Part shown: positions 39,201-47,352 of the stretch, piece after piece | How the letters are laid out: every line of letters starts with the position of its first letter | How positions within the stretch are numbered: position 1 is the stretch's first letter | Origin: SLNP01 sp964568875 | GTDB lineage: Bacteria; Bacteroidota; Bacteroidia; Bacteroidales; VadinHA17 | Assembly (NCBI GenBank): GCA_964568875.1 | Contig: CAZMSH010000016.1 | Coordinates: 1 to 64,000, forward strand | Reading direction: 5' to 3' | Length of the DNA: 64,000 bases | Made by a program: the position numbers and the translations under genes | Notes under the pieces: generated by a model | What the model was told of the DNA's origin: nothing | Database searches by the model: none | The model's input: the letters and a program-made list of their open reading frames with translations, nothing else

Positions 39201-40121
39201 TCAGAAATAACCTTCCCTTTTGCGTTCCTCCATTGCCGCCTCAGACCGCTTGTCATCGTAGCGGCCGCCGCGTTCGGTTACCCTGGTGGCTGCGATCTCG
39301 GCTATTATATCTTCAAGCCTGTCCGCTTTTGAAAGGGTTACCCCCGTACAGGTTATGTCACCGATTGTACGGCAACGGACGTCGGTTTCGATTACCTCCT
39401 CGCCGGGCTTGAGCATCATGAAAGGAGCCCAGGCAAGGTAAACACCATCGCGTTTGAATATCTTGCGGCGATGAGTGTAATAGAGTGAAGGAAGAGGTAT
39501 ATTATCAATTAGTATGTACTGCCATACATCAAGCTCTGTCCAGTTGCTTATCGGAAAAACCCTGAAGTGCTCACCAGGATGCTTGCGGCCGTTGAATATA
39601 TTCCATAGTTCTGGACGCTGGTTTTTGGGGTCCCATTGTCCGAATTCATCACGATGCGAGAAAAACCGCTCCTTTGCACGGGCTTTTTCTTCATCACGGC
39701 GGCCACCGCCAATTGCAGCATCAATCTTCAATTCCTCTATCTTGTCGAGCAGTGAGATACTCTGTGCCTTGTTGCGGCTGGCGTTATACCCCTTCTCCTC
39801 CGCTACCCTTCCTTTATCAATCGACTCCTGTACCGAGGCAACTATCAGGTCCACGCCCAGATCCTGTGCCAGCTCATCGCGAAATATCAGTGTCTCCTCA
39901 AAATTGTGCCCGGTATCTACATGAAGTAACCTGAAAGGTATTTTCATGGGCCAGAAAGCCTTCTTCGCGAGGTGAACAAGAACTATCGAATCTTTACCAC
40001 CTGAAAAAAGAATAACCGGATTTTCAAACTGGGCAGCTACCTCGCGAATTACAAATATTGCTTCGTTTTCCAGATCCCTGATGTGGCGTGTGTTGATTTC
40101 CATTGACATAACATCTTTCAT
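39201..40121 (-). CDS. cysD: Sulfate adenylyltransferase subunit 2
   Basis: Catalytic ATP-pyrophosphatase-type subunit of ATP sulfurylase, partner of CysN. The PP-loop is LFSGGKDSIVLVHLA (about 40-52). The family segments AIGGGRRDEEKARAKERFFSHRDEFGQWDPK and FPISNWTELDVWQYI are intact. At 306 residues it is of normal length. The start lies three bases after the cysH stop; internal Met codons at residues 5 and 7 are alternatives. It functions with CysN and CysH in assimilatory sulfate reduction. Confidence 0.95.
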   Translation of the reverse strand: MKDVMSMEINTRHIRDLENEAIFVIREVAAQFENPVILFSGGKDSIVLVHLAKKAFWPMKIPFRLLHVDTGHNFEETLIFRDELAQDLGVDLIVASVQESIDKGRVAEEKGYNASRNKAQSISLLDKIEELKIDAAIGGGRRDEEKARAKERFFSHRDEFGQWDPKNQRPELWNIFNGRKHPGEHFRVFPISNWTELDVWQYILIDNIPLPSLYYTHRRKIFKRDGVYLAWAPFMMLKPGEEVIETDVRCRTIGDITCTGVTLSKADRLEDIIAEIAATRVTERGGRYDDKRSEAAMEERKREGYF

Positions 40122-40124
40122 TTT

Positions 40125-40829
40125 CTATTTTTCATGCAACCCGCACTCTTTTCCAGACTGGTCTTCCCACCACCAGCGCCCGGCACGAAAGTCCTCGCCT
40201 GGTTTAATGGCTCTGGTACAGGGAGCACAGCCAATACTTACATAACCCTGATAATGAAGCTCATTGTGCGGAACATGAAACTTCTTAAGGTAATCTTCAA
40301 CCTGCTGGAGTGTCCAGTCAAAGAGAGGGTGGTACTTGAAAATCCTGTGACCCTCATCGTATTCAAGATGACCGATTGAAGAGCGGCCCGGCGATTGCTC
40401 TGACCTGATTCCGGTTACCCAGAGACGTTTTCCCTCAAGAGCCCTGCCAAGAGGTTTAACCTTGCGTATGTGGCAGCACTCTTTGCGGTACTCTACAGAA
40501 TTGTAAAAGCTATATGGCCCCTTTTCGGTCATAAGCTTTTCAACATCATCACGTTCAGGGAAATATACCCTTATCGGCTTCTTGTAGGTCTTAAGTGTGT
40601 TTGCATGAACCTTGTATGTCTCTTCGAACATCCTTCCTGTGTCTATTGCAACCACGTCAATATCAATGTCGTTGCGAAAAATAATATCGGTTATTACCTG
40701 GTCTTCTATTCCAAAGCTGGTGGTAAAGACGACCCTGCCTGCGAAATGTGTAATCAGCCTGTTCAGATTGGCAGCTATATCAGTGCCGGTTATCTCTGTC
40801 TTCAGAATACTCAGATCTATCTTTTTCAT
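40125..40829 (-). CDS. cysH: Assimilatory adenylyl-sulfate (APS) reductase
   Basis: Reduces activated sulfate to sulfite. The 234-residue protein has the PP-loop-like TTSFGIEDQVITD, cysteines 118, 119, 201 and 204 (ECCHIRK and GCAPCTR), which bind a [4Fe-4S] cluster in APS reductases and are absent from PAPS-only enzymes, and the catalytic ECGLH near the C-terminus (Cys229). The ATG at 40829 has a GGGAGGG Shine-Dalgarno at about 8 nt. The open frame continues upstream to 41063, but that part translates the heptamer array and is not real protein. It is first in the cysHDN unit. Confidence 0.93.
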   Translation of the reverse strand: MKKIDLSILKTEITGTDIAANLNRLITHFAGRVVFTTSFGIEDQVITDIIFRNDIDIDVVAIDTGRMFEETYKVHANTLKTYKKPIRVYFPERDDVEKLMTEKGPYSFYNSVEYRKECCHIRKVKPLGRALEGKRLWVTGIRSEQSPGRSSIGHLEYDEGHRIFKYHPLFDWTLQQVEDYLKKFHVPHNELHYQGYVSIGCAPCTRAIKPGEDFRAGRWWWEDQSGKECGLHEK

Positions 40830-40948
40830 GGAAATACCCTCCCTGATTATGTTGTTTTTTTCAGCCCGACAAAGGAATAAATTATTGATAATAAAACCCT
40901 CAGCAATAATTGTGATTGAAAATGGGTATAAATGCGTATACGGGGAAG

Positions 40949-41053
40949 GGTGTCGGGTATCAGGTATCGGGTACCAGGTGTCGGGTACCAGGTATCGGGT
41001 ACCAGGTGCCGGGTATCGGGTACAGGGTGCCGGGTATCGGGTACAGGGTGCCG
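40949..41053. repeat. Heptamer array (GGTRYCR), exactly 15 units
   Basis: 105 nt of perfect 7-nt register between the divergent cysH and DUF4438 genes. Units include GGTATCG, GGTACCA, GGTGCCG and GGTACAG. It falls within a 314-bp region that otherwise holds no gene. A TATCTTTA box lies at 41091-41098 on the DUF4438 side. Confidence 0.92.
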
Positions 41054-41143
41054 TAGACTGCAAACCGTTTCATATTTCAACAAAGATGATATCTTTACGT
41101 GCTGAAGATGTTAATTACCAAACCTTACTAATAATAAAGAGCC

Positions 41144-42139
41144 ATGTTTCTGAAGAATTACTCCAATAAGCATTTAATGGGAACTTGCATTGCCACCTTA
41201 ACTTTGTTTCTGGTATTCAACGGATTTGCGGTGGGTCAATCCGCAGGCCTGAAAAAGGTTGAGTACAATAAAGAGCAACTGGTACAGAACGTTGTTGTAG
41301 GAACCATAGCTCCGGCAAGGTTAGGTACCACACCTTACCGGCTTGGTGCCGACGGCTCTGTTTCCATCCTGCCGGCCACCGGTAGTGTGACTCTCAACTT
41401 CCGCTCAGGCGATTCAGCAGTAAATCTGGCCGGTGATCATGTTGAACCTGCTGTAACGCTATATTATTCTGACGACCGCAGTGGTTCGGAAAGCCGTGCT
41501 TTCAACATTTTCTCATGTGTAGGCAACGAGGTAAAGGTCCTTACAGGTGAAGCCAAAGGAGCCACCGGTGTGGTTATTGGCAAACACGGAGGATCGGAAC
41601 ATGTGATGGTTGACTTCAGCAATCCGGAGGTAATGAAGAATATGATCCCTGGTGACAAAATGGTCGTCTATTCATGGGGTCTCGGAATGGAACTTACAAA
41701 TATTAAGGATGTCAAGGCAATGAACATGAGTCCCCAGCTGATGGATGCTCTTACCAGGGCCGGAATGGGAATTACTGCCACAGGAAAGCTGAGAATACCC
41801 GTAGCGCTTACTGTACCGGCGAAGGTCATGGGTTCAGGACTTGGCTCTGACCATGTCTATTCAGGAGACTATGACATCCAGATGTTCGATGAAAAGGTTA
41901 ACCGGGAATACGGACTTGATAAACTGAGGTTTGGAGACATTGTCGCGATTATTGATGCCGACAACTCATACGGAAGGATATTTAAAACGGGAGCCATTAC
42001 AATTGGTGTTGTAACCCACAGCAATAGCGTTATTGCTGGCCATGGTCCGGGAGTAACCACCCTGTTTACTTCATCAACAGGAAACATAGAGTACTATACC
42101 GACAACAAGGCAAACCTGCTTTTTCTGCTGCTGCAATAA
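41144..42139 (+). CDS. DUF4438 domain-containing exported protein
   Basis: The 331-residue protein has a signal peptide (about 1-31, ...GFAVGQSAG) and a long DUF4438-type domain. Recognisable segments are PAT(G)SVTLNFRSGDSAVNLAGDHVEPAVT, the GATGVVIGKHGGSEHVMVDF strand-turn, DLRFGDIVAIIDADNSYGR-like text, and IGVVTHSNSVIAGHGPGVTTLFTS near the end. Function is unknown in the family. It stands alone, divergent from the sulfate genes. Confidence 0.82.
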   Translation: MFLKNYSNKHLMGTCIATLTLFLVFNGFAVGQSAGLKKVEYNKEQLVQNVVVGTIAPARLGTTPYRLGADGSVSILPATGSVTLNFRSGDSAVNLAGDHVEPAVTLYYSDDRSGSESRAFNIFSCVGNEVKVLTGEAKGATGVVIGKHGGSEHVMVDFSNPEVMKNMIPGDKMVVYSWGLGMELTNIKDVKAMNMSPQLMDALTRAGMGITATGKLRIPVALTVPAKVMGSGLGSDHVYSGDYDIQMFDEKVNREYGLDKLRFGDIVAIIDADNSYGRIFKTGAITIGVVTHSNSVIAGHGPGVTTLFTSSTGNIEYYTDNKANLLFLLLQ

Positions 42140-42250
42140 ATGCTGCATCACAAAGGATTTTTGATTTTACTCTGGCATTACTGGAAAGAGGAATCTTCTT
42201 CTATCGTTGCAGCTCTGTCGCCCTAACCTGGCAAATGTAATTACCAGCTG

Positions 42251-42847
42251 TTACTTGTGACGATCGCGCAATATTTTCTCAACATCGGTGAGTGTGAACC
42301 CTCTGTCATGAAGAAGTACCAGATAGTGATAAAGAAGATCGGCTGCTTCGTTCAGGAAGAGATCGTCATTGTCGTTGAATGCTTCTATAATCAGTTCGGC
42401 ACTCTCTTCCCCCAGTTTCTTGGCTATTTTACGAGGTCCGCCAGCAAACAGTTTTGCAGTGTATGATGATTCATGATCAGAGCCCCGACGGGATTCAATA
42501 ATGCTTTCAAGTTCTGAGGTAAATCCGGTTGCAAACTCCCCATATGGAACGTTGCTCTCTCCCCAGCAGGTATCGCTGCCGGTGTGACATGCCGGTCCGG
42601 CCGGTTTCACCTTAACCAGAAAAGTATCATTATCACAGTCGTCAAGTATCTCTTTTACATATAAATAATTGCCAGACTCCTCCCCTTTTATCCATAGCTT
42701 CTTTCTCGACCGGCTGTAAAATGTCATCCGGCCGGTTTCACGTGTAACACGCAACGATTCATCATTTACCCATGCCATCATTAGCACCCGGCCTGTATCA
42801 GCATCCTGAATTATCGCTGGTTTCAGGTTTTCAATGTTTGTTTTCAT
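42251..42847 (-). CDS. hisIE: Bifunctional phosphoribosyl-AMP cyclohydrolase / phosphoribosyl-ATP pyrophosphatase
   Basis: Catalyses steps 2 and 3 of histidine synthesis. The HisI half (about 1-105) has the zinc/metal cysteines and aspartates (DDCDNDTF, PACHTGSDTC). The HisE half (about 115-198) has the KLGEESAELIIEAF and EAADLLYHYLVLL helices of the MazG-like fold. It is the last gene of the his operon, separated from hisA::hisF by a 285-bp stretch that carries a tandem repeat array. Confidence 0.96.
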   Translation of the reverse strand: MKTNIENLKPAIIQDADTGRVLMMAWVNDESLRVTRETGRMTFYSRSRKKLWIKGEESGNYLYVKEILDDCDNDTFLVKVKPAGPACHTGSDTCWGESNVPYGEFATGFTSELESIIESRRGSDHESSYTAKLFAGGPRKIAKKLGEESAELIIEAFNDNDDLFLNEAADLLYHYLVLLHDRGFTLTDVEKILRDRHK

Positions 42848-42896
42848 TGTTGTAATTGTTTTTTCATTTTCGCCCGCAATAAAGGGGGGGCGTTGT

Positions 42897-43120
42897 CCAT
42901 GCTATTATTATTATACCCCTATGGGGTAATTGATTTTTCAATATTCTGTCTCCTCTCTAAAAAGCTGGTTGTCTTTTCCATGCTATTATTATTATACCCC
43001 TACTGGGTAATGGATTTTTCAATATTCTGTCTCCTCTCTAAAAAGCTGGTCGTCTTTCCATGCTATATTAATATTATACCCCTACTGGGTAATGGATTAT
43101 TTCCATTCTCTATTTGGCGT
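42897..43120. repeat. Tandem array of ~80-bp units between hisA::hisF and hisIE
   Basis: Units begin with CCATGCTAT at 42897, 42978 and 43058 (periods 81 and 80), the third being partial. Each unit carries a palindrome at its centre: TACCCCTATGGGGTA in the first, TACCC-CTACT-GGGTA in the others. The units are nearly identical over TTTTTCAATATTCTGTCTCC. The region is inside the his transcript and encodes no credible protein. Confidence 0.9.
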
Positions 43121-43133
43121 GTAGCCTGACACC

Positions 43134-44615
43134 TCATATCCTCACTGTTATTCCATTATCAATCAAATACTTCTTAAGATCAGGTATTGAGAGTTTGCCG
43201 TAATGGAAGAGGCCGGCAGCCAGAAGAGCGTGAGACCTGCCTCTTGTAACGGCTTCAAGGAAGTGCTCAGGCCTTCCCGCACCACCTGAGGCTATTACAG
43301 GAACCTTAACTCTTGAAACAACACCGGCCAGTGCTTCAACGGCAAAACCTTTGCCTGTTCCGTCATTATCGATTGAAGTGAACAGAATCTCACCGGCCCC
43401 CAGTTCAACACCACGCTCAACCCATGCAAACAAATCAAGATCAACAGGCACCTTGCCTCCGTTCACAAATACCTTCCAGGAACCGTCAGGCTGCCGTCCC
43501 GCATCAACTGCCAGAACAACACACTGGCTACCGAACTTTTCAGCCAGATCAGATATGAGTTCTGGCCTCCTGACCGCAGCACTGTTGACCGATACCTTGT
43601 CAGCACCGTTTGAAAGCAGGAGTGAGACATCCTCAGCAGAGCTGATACCCCCACCTACCGTAAATGGAATATTAACCTCCTCAGCTACGCGCCTGACCAT
43701 TCCGGCCATTGTTTTTCTTCCCTCATCAGTAGCAGAAATATCCAAAAAAACCAGCTCATCAGCACCCTCTGTGCTATATATGGCCGCCAGCTCAACAGGA
43801 TCGCCCGCATCGCGGAGTCCTTCGAAATTGGTGCCTTTAACCACACGGCCATCCTTAACATCAAGACAGGGAATGATGCGAATAGAAGGCGTAGGGGGCG
43901 TAGGGGGCGTAAAGGGCGTAAAGGCAGAGCCTTTTTCATATAGGGCTTTTCCAACTATTGCGCTTTTAATGCCTGCTGCTTCAAGCTCTTTAAGATCAGC
44001 TGCTGATGAGACTCCCCCGCTGGCAATAAGATCGAGATCAGGGAAGCGTTTCAGGATTTTACGGTACAGGTCTGTGGCCGGGCCGCTCATCATTCCATCC
44101 CTGCTCACGTCGGTACAGATTACCGTAATGATTCCTTCTCTAACATAACTCTCTATAAAATCAATTACGTCAGCCTGAACAGTCTCCTTCCATCCGCTTA
44201 CTGCTATGCGGCCGCCACGAACGTCAGCTCCGAGAATGATTTTCTCCGGGCCGAACTCAGACAGCCATTCAAGAACCAGTTCCCTGTTACGTGCTGCCAT
44301 GCTGCCAGCTGTGATCTGCCTTACTCCCAACTCAAATAAAACCTTAAGATCGTCGCGCGTTCTTACGCCACCTCCGAAATCCACTGACAGAGATGTAGAG
44401 CGGCATATTTCCTTTACTACCGGAATATTCACGAGCCTGCCTGCTGCGGCTCCGTCAAGATCAACAACATGCAGCCTGCCGAATCCCTGCTCCTCAAACT
44501 GCTGTGCCATCAGTACAGGATCATCGCCATATATTTTCTTCAGTGAATAATCTCCACCTGTAAGTCTGACACACTTACCATCAATAATATCAATAGCCGG
44601 AATAATCTCTATCAT
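43134..44615 (-). CDS. hisAF: Fused HisA-HisF: ProFAR isomerase and imidazole glycerol phosphate synthase cyclase
   Basis: One 493-residue protein joins two (beta-alpha)8 barrels that catalyse consecutive steps. HisA (1-230) keeps the catalytic aspartates Asp9 and Asp131, GGGVRTRDD and the C-terminal SGGVSS phosphate site. HisF (about 246-493) keeps Asp252 and Asp371, equivalent to HisF Asp11 and Asp130, plus GGGISS and ASGGAGRPEHF. The linker (about 231-244) is a Thr-Pro repeat encoded by four 9-nt units of YYTACGCCC. No internal stop or Met separates the barrels. The stop codon of hisH overlaps its start by four bases, so HisH glutaminase is made alongside its HisF partner. Confidence 0.92.
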   Translation of the reverse strand: MIEIIPAIDIIDGKCVRLTGGDYSLKKIYGDDPVLMAQQFEEQGFGRLHVVDLDGAAAGRLVNIPVVKEICRSTSLSVDFGGGVRTRDDLKVLFELGVRQITAGSMAARNRELVLEWLSEFGPEKIILGADVRGGRIAVSGWKETVQADVIDFIESYVREGIITVICTDVSRDGMMSGPATDLYRKILKRFPDLDLIASGGVSSAADLKELEAAGIKSAIVGKALYEKGSAFTPFTPPTPPTPSIRIIPCLDVKDGRVVKGTNFEGLRDAGDPVELAAIYSTEGADELVFLDISATDEGRKTMAGMVRRVAEEVNIPFTVGGGISSAEDVSLLLSNGADKVSVNSAAVRRPELISDLAEKFGSQCVVLAVDAGRQPDGSWKVFVNGGKVPVDLDLFAWVERGVELGAGEILFTSIDNDGTGKGFAVEALAGVVSRVKVPVIASGGAGRPEHFLEAVTRGRSHALLAAGLFHYGKLSIPDLKKYLIDNGITVRI

Positions 44616-45199
44616 AGTTCAAGAAAGTTTTTAATGACATGCTGCCCTGCAGAACCCGATTTTTCAGGGTGGAACTGACAACCAAAGAAATTGTCCCGTG
44701 AGGCGGCGGCAGCAAAAGGTTCTCCGTAGCTACATGAAGCTATGGTTTCGTCTCCGACAGAAGCCTTATAGCTGTGAACAAAATAAAACCACTCGCCATC
44801 CCCGATACCCTTGAAGAGGGGACCCTTCAGTTTTGTTGCCCTGTTCCAAGCCATATGCGGAACCGGCAGCTCAGAAGAATGAAAAAGACTCACCCCGCCA
44901 CCGAAGATTTTCAAACCTGCTTCGTCTGATTCTTCAAGCCACGAATACATCAGCTGCATCCCCAGGCATATTCCAAGCACCGGCTGGGTAAGGCGGGGTA
45001 TCAGGCAGGTGAGTCCTGCATTTCTCAGTGATTCCATTGCAGGACCAGAGCTGCCGACACCCGGAATAATGACCTTGTCGGCACCGGCAATTACTCCCGG
45101 AGAGTCTGAGATAACCGGTTCATATCCCAATCGCCGGCATGCCGTCTGCACCGAAAAGATGTTGCCCGCAGAATAATTAATTATTACAATATTATCCAT
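44612..45199 (-). CDS. hisH: Imidazole glycerol phosphate synthase, glutaminase subunit
   Basis: Class I glutamine amidotransferase that supplies ammonia to HisF. The catalytic triad is Cys78 (GICLGMQL), His177 and Glu179 (FHPEKSG). PGVGSSGPAM near residue 47 is the oxyanion-strand region. The 195-residue protein starts at ATG 45199 (a GTG one codon upstream is possible). It overlaps hisA::hisF by four bases and lies about 460 bp after hisC::hisB, with the 80-bp array between. Confidence 0.95.
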   Translation of the reverse strand: MDNIVIINYSAGNIFSVQTACRRLGYEPVISDSPGVIAGADKVIIPGVGSSGPAMESLRNAGLTCLIPRLTQPVLGICLGMQLMYSWLEESDEAGLKIFGGGVSLFHSSELPVPHMAWNRATKLKGPLFKGIGDGEWFYFVHSYKASVGDETIASCSYGEPFAAAASRDNFFGCQFHPEKSGSAGQHVIKNFLEL

Positions 45200-45237
45200 C
45201 ACAAATTTCAGATTTAATTATGCAAAATGACGTTTCC

Positions 45238-45620
45238 GCCGCACCGCAGAAAGGTGGGGGGGGTGGCCATATGGGCTATGAATATTCAACCCCGCTGGGG
45301 TTGCATTTAATGTGATTGCCGCGCCGCAGAAAGGTGGGGGGTGGCCATATGGGCTATGAATATTCAACCCCGCNNNNNNNNNNNNNNNNNNNNNNNNNNN
45401 NNNNNNNNNNNNNNNNNNNNNNNNNNNNNNNNNNNNNNNNNNNNNNNNNNNNNNNNNNNNNNNNNNNNNNNNNCCGCGCCGCAGAAAGGTGGGGGGTGGC
45501 CATATGGGCTATGAATATTCAACCCCGCCGGGGTTGTATTGAATGTGATTCCCGCGCCGCACAAAGGTGGGGGGTGGCCATATGGGCTATGAATATTCAA
45601 CCCCGCCGGGGTTGTATTGG
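45238..45620. repeat. Tandem array of ~80-bp units between hisC::hisB and hisH, with gap
   Basis: Four visible units begin at about 45238, 45318, 45474 and 45552. Each contains GCCGCRCCGCA, AAAGGTGGGGGG, GGCCATATGGGC and a near-perfect hairpin, CAACCCCG-C-CGGGGTTG (arms of 7-8 bp). The third and fourth units are almost identical. 100 N at 45374-45473 hides part of the array. It interrupts the his operon and encodes no credible protein. Confidence 0.92.
45374..45473. other. Assembly gap (100 N) inside the his-operon repeat array
   Basis: Both flanks belong to the same ~80-bp repeat, so the number of copies is unknown. Confidence 0.92.
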
Positions 45621-45630
45621 AATTTCCCAT

Positions 45631-45665
45631 ACCGTTTACCGTATACCGTAAACCGTTTGCCGTAA
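45631..45665. repeat. Heptamer array (ACCGTNN) abutting the hisC::hisB stop
   Basis: Five exact 7-nt units, ACCGTTT, ACCGTAT, ACCGTAA, ACCGTTT and GCCGTAA, lie between the last 80-bp unit and the stop codon of hisC::hisB. Confidence 0.85.
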
Positions 45666-47336
45666 TCATATCACCCCTTTTGAACTGGGAACCGATGTTC
45701 CTCCCGTTGCTTTAAGGGCCATACGCAATGCCCTTCCGAATCCCTTGAAAACAGCTTCAGCAATATGATGATCGTTTTCACCAGAAGCCTTGACATGAAT
45801 TGCACAGCGGGCCGATGCTGAAAGCGACCTGAAAAAGTGACTCACCATCTGTGTTGGCATATCTCCCAACATTTCAGAGCGGAATTCAACATCCCACACG
45901 AGCACAGCCCTTCCGCTCATATCTACAGCCACACTGGCAATGCTCTCATCCATGGGAAGTGTAAAACCATATCTCTCAACCTGTCTCTCCTTCATCGCAT
46001 CAGCAATTGCCTGTCCAAGCGTAATAGCAACATCCTCAGCCAGATGATGAGCGTCGACATGCAGATCGCCGTTACCTCTTATGAGCATGTCAAAACCGGA
46101 GTGAAAAGCCACCAATTCAAGCATATGGTCGAGGAATCCAAGTCCTGTCTGCACATCACCGATACCCCGGCCATCAGCACTGAATTTAACTATTACATCT
46201 GTTTCTGTTGTTCTTCGGCGTATTTTGGCTTTCTCTCTCCTGACGGTTGTGTCTGTCTCTGCTCCCTCCATGAAACCACGTATTGCCTCAAGCAGCAATC
46301 TGTTTTCGGGAGGCCTTCCAACAGTTATCCTGAGGCTGCCCTCACACCCCTTAACTGAAGAGCGGTCCCGGACGACTATGCCCTTTTCTGCCAGGTATCT
46401 GTATAGCCCCTTAGGATCTTCGACCTTTACAAGTAGGAAGTTGGCATCTGAGGGCCATACCTTCAAAACACCCTTAACAGTCTGCAATTCATCAGCCAGC
46501 TTACGGCGCTCTTCAATAATTACAGCAACCTGTTGAGCGGTTTCCCTTTCAGCATCAAGCGACTTCAGGGCCGCATCGAGGGTCAACGTGTTCACATTGT
46601 AGGGCAGTTTAATCTTATTGAGCACCGACAGAACCTCCTGGCAGGCGTAGCCAACTCCAAGCCTGGCTCCTGCCATTCCGCGGGCCTTTGAAAAGGTGCG
46701 AAGTATCATAAGGTTCTTGTATACCGGCAGTAAGTCCATTGCACCGTTGGTACCTGAAAATTCAATATAGGCTTCATCCACTATAACCAGTCCGGGAAAA
46801 GTAGCAGCAATCTCTTCGATAAGGTCTGCCGGAACCAGGTTAGCTGTCGGATTGTTTGGCGAACATAGAAAAACAATTTTCACCTGTGATCCGCTGGATG
46901 CAGAATCTGCCGCAGCTGCGACAATAGCACCGGCATCGGGAAGAAACTCAGAGGTAAGAGGAACTTCCACAATTCGTGTTGCATTTGCGCGGGCCTGCAC
47001 TTCATATATGCCAAAGGTGGGAGGAGTAATAATTATTGAATCTTTACCCGGTATGCAAAAGGCTCTTATCATCAGGTCAATGATCTCATCGCTGCCATTG
47101 CCTGTAAAAATGCTGGAGGCGGAGATTCCGGTAATTTCAGATAGTTTCTCCCTGAGGTTTTTTTGCAGCGCCGCCGGATACCTGTTAAGGTCGGGGACAC
47201 CCTTGTACCTGAATCCAAAAGGATTTTCATTTGCATCAAGAAATATTTCTGCTTCTCCCTTAAACTCATCGCGGGCTGATGAGTATGGCTTAAGTTCCAG
47301 AAGTTCGGGCCGTGCAAGCGATAGTATGTCTGTCAT
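45666..47336 (-). CDS. hisCB: Fused HisC-HisB: histidinol-phosphate aminotransferase and imidazoleglycerol-phosphate dehydratase
   Basis: A 556-residue protein. Residues about 1-355 are a fold-type I aminotransferase with the PLP lysine in RTFSKARGMAGARLG, LCSPNNPT and the N-terminal DANENPFG. Residues about 362-556 are IGP dehydratase, with the metal-binding FLDHMLELVAFHSGFD, DAHHLAEDV and NDHHIAEAVFKGFGRAL. In many Bacteroidota and in E. coli the dehydratase is fused instead to a HAD histidinol-phosphate phosphatase, which is missing here. I chose ATG 47336, 16 bp after hisD; a start at 47372 would overlap hisD. Confidence 0.93.
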   Translation of the reverse strand: MTDILSLARPELLELKPYSSARDEFKGEAEIFLDANENPFGFRYKGVPDLNRYPAALQKNLREKLSEITGISASSIFTGNGSDEIIDLMIRAFCIPGKDSIIITPPTFGIYEVQARANATRIVEVPLTSEFLPDAGAIVAAAADSASSGSQVKIVFLCSPNNPTANLVPADLIEEIAATFPGLVIVDEAYIEFSGTNGAMDLLPVYKNLMILRTFSKARGMAGARLGVGYACQEVLSVLNKIKLPYNVNTLTLDAALKSLDAERETAQQVAVIIEERRKLADELQTVKGVLKVWPSDANFLLVKVEDPKGLYRYLAEKGIVVRDRSSVKGCEGSLRITVGRPPENRLLLEAIRGFMEGAETDTTVRREKAKIRRRTTETDVIVKFSADGRGIGDVQTGLGFLDHMLELVAFHSGFDMLIRGNGDLHVDAHHLAEDVAITLGQAIADAMKERQVERYGFTLPMDESIASVAVDMSGRAVLVWDVEFRSEMLGDMPTQMVSHFFRSLSASARCAIHVKASGENDHHIAEAVFKGFGRALRMALKATGGTSVPSSKGVI

Positions 47337-47352
47337 TACCTGTAAAATTGTA

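Noticed and set aside
40830..41063. N-terminal extension of CysH with a seven-residue pattern (TRYPAPG-like)
   Set aside because: It is translation of the heptamer array. The ATG at 40829 has a Shine-Dalgarno and fits the family N-terminus.
42893..43129. Small hydrophobic protein encoded by the repeat (MLLLLYPYG pattern)
   Set aside because: The frame simply follows the 80-bp units and is antisense to the his transcript; no start signal or homologue is recognisable.
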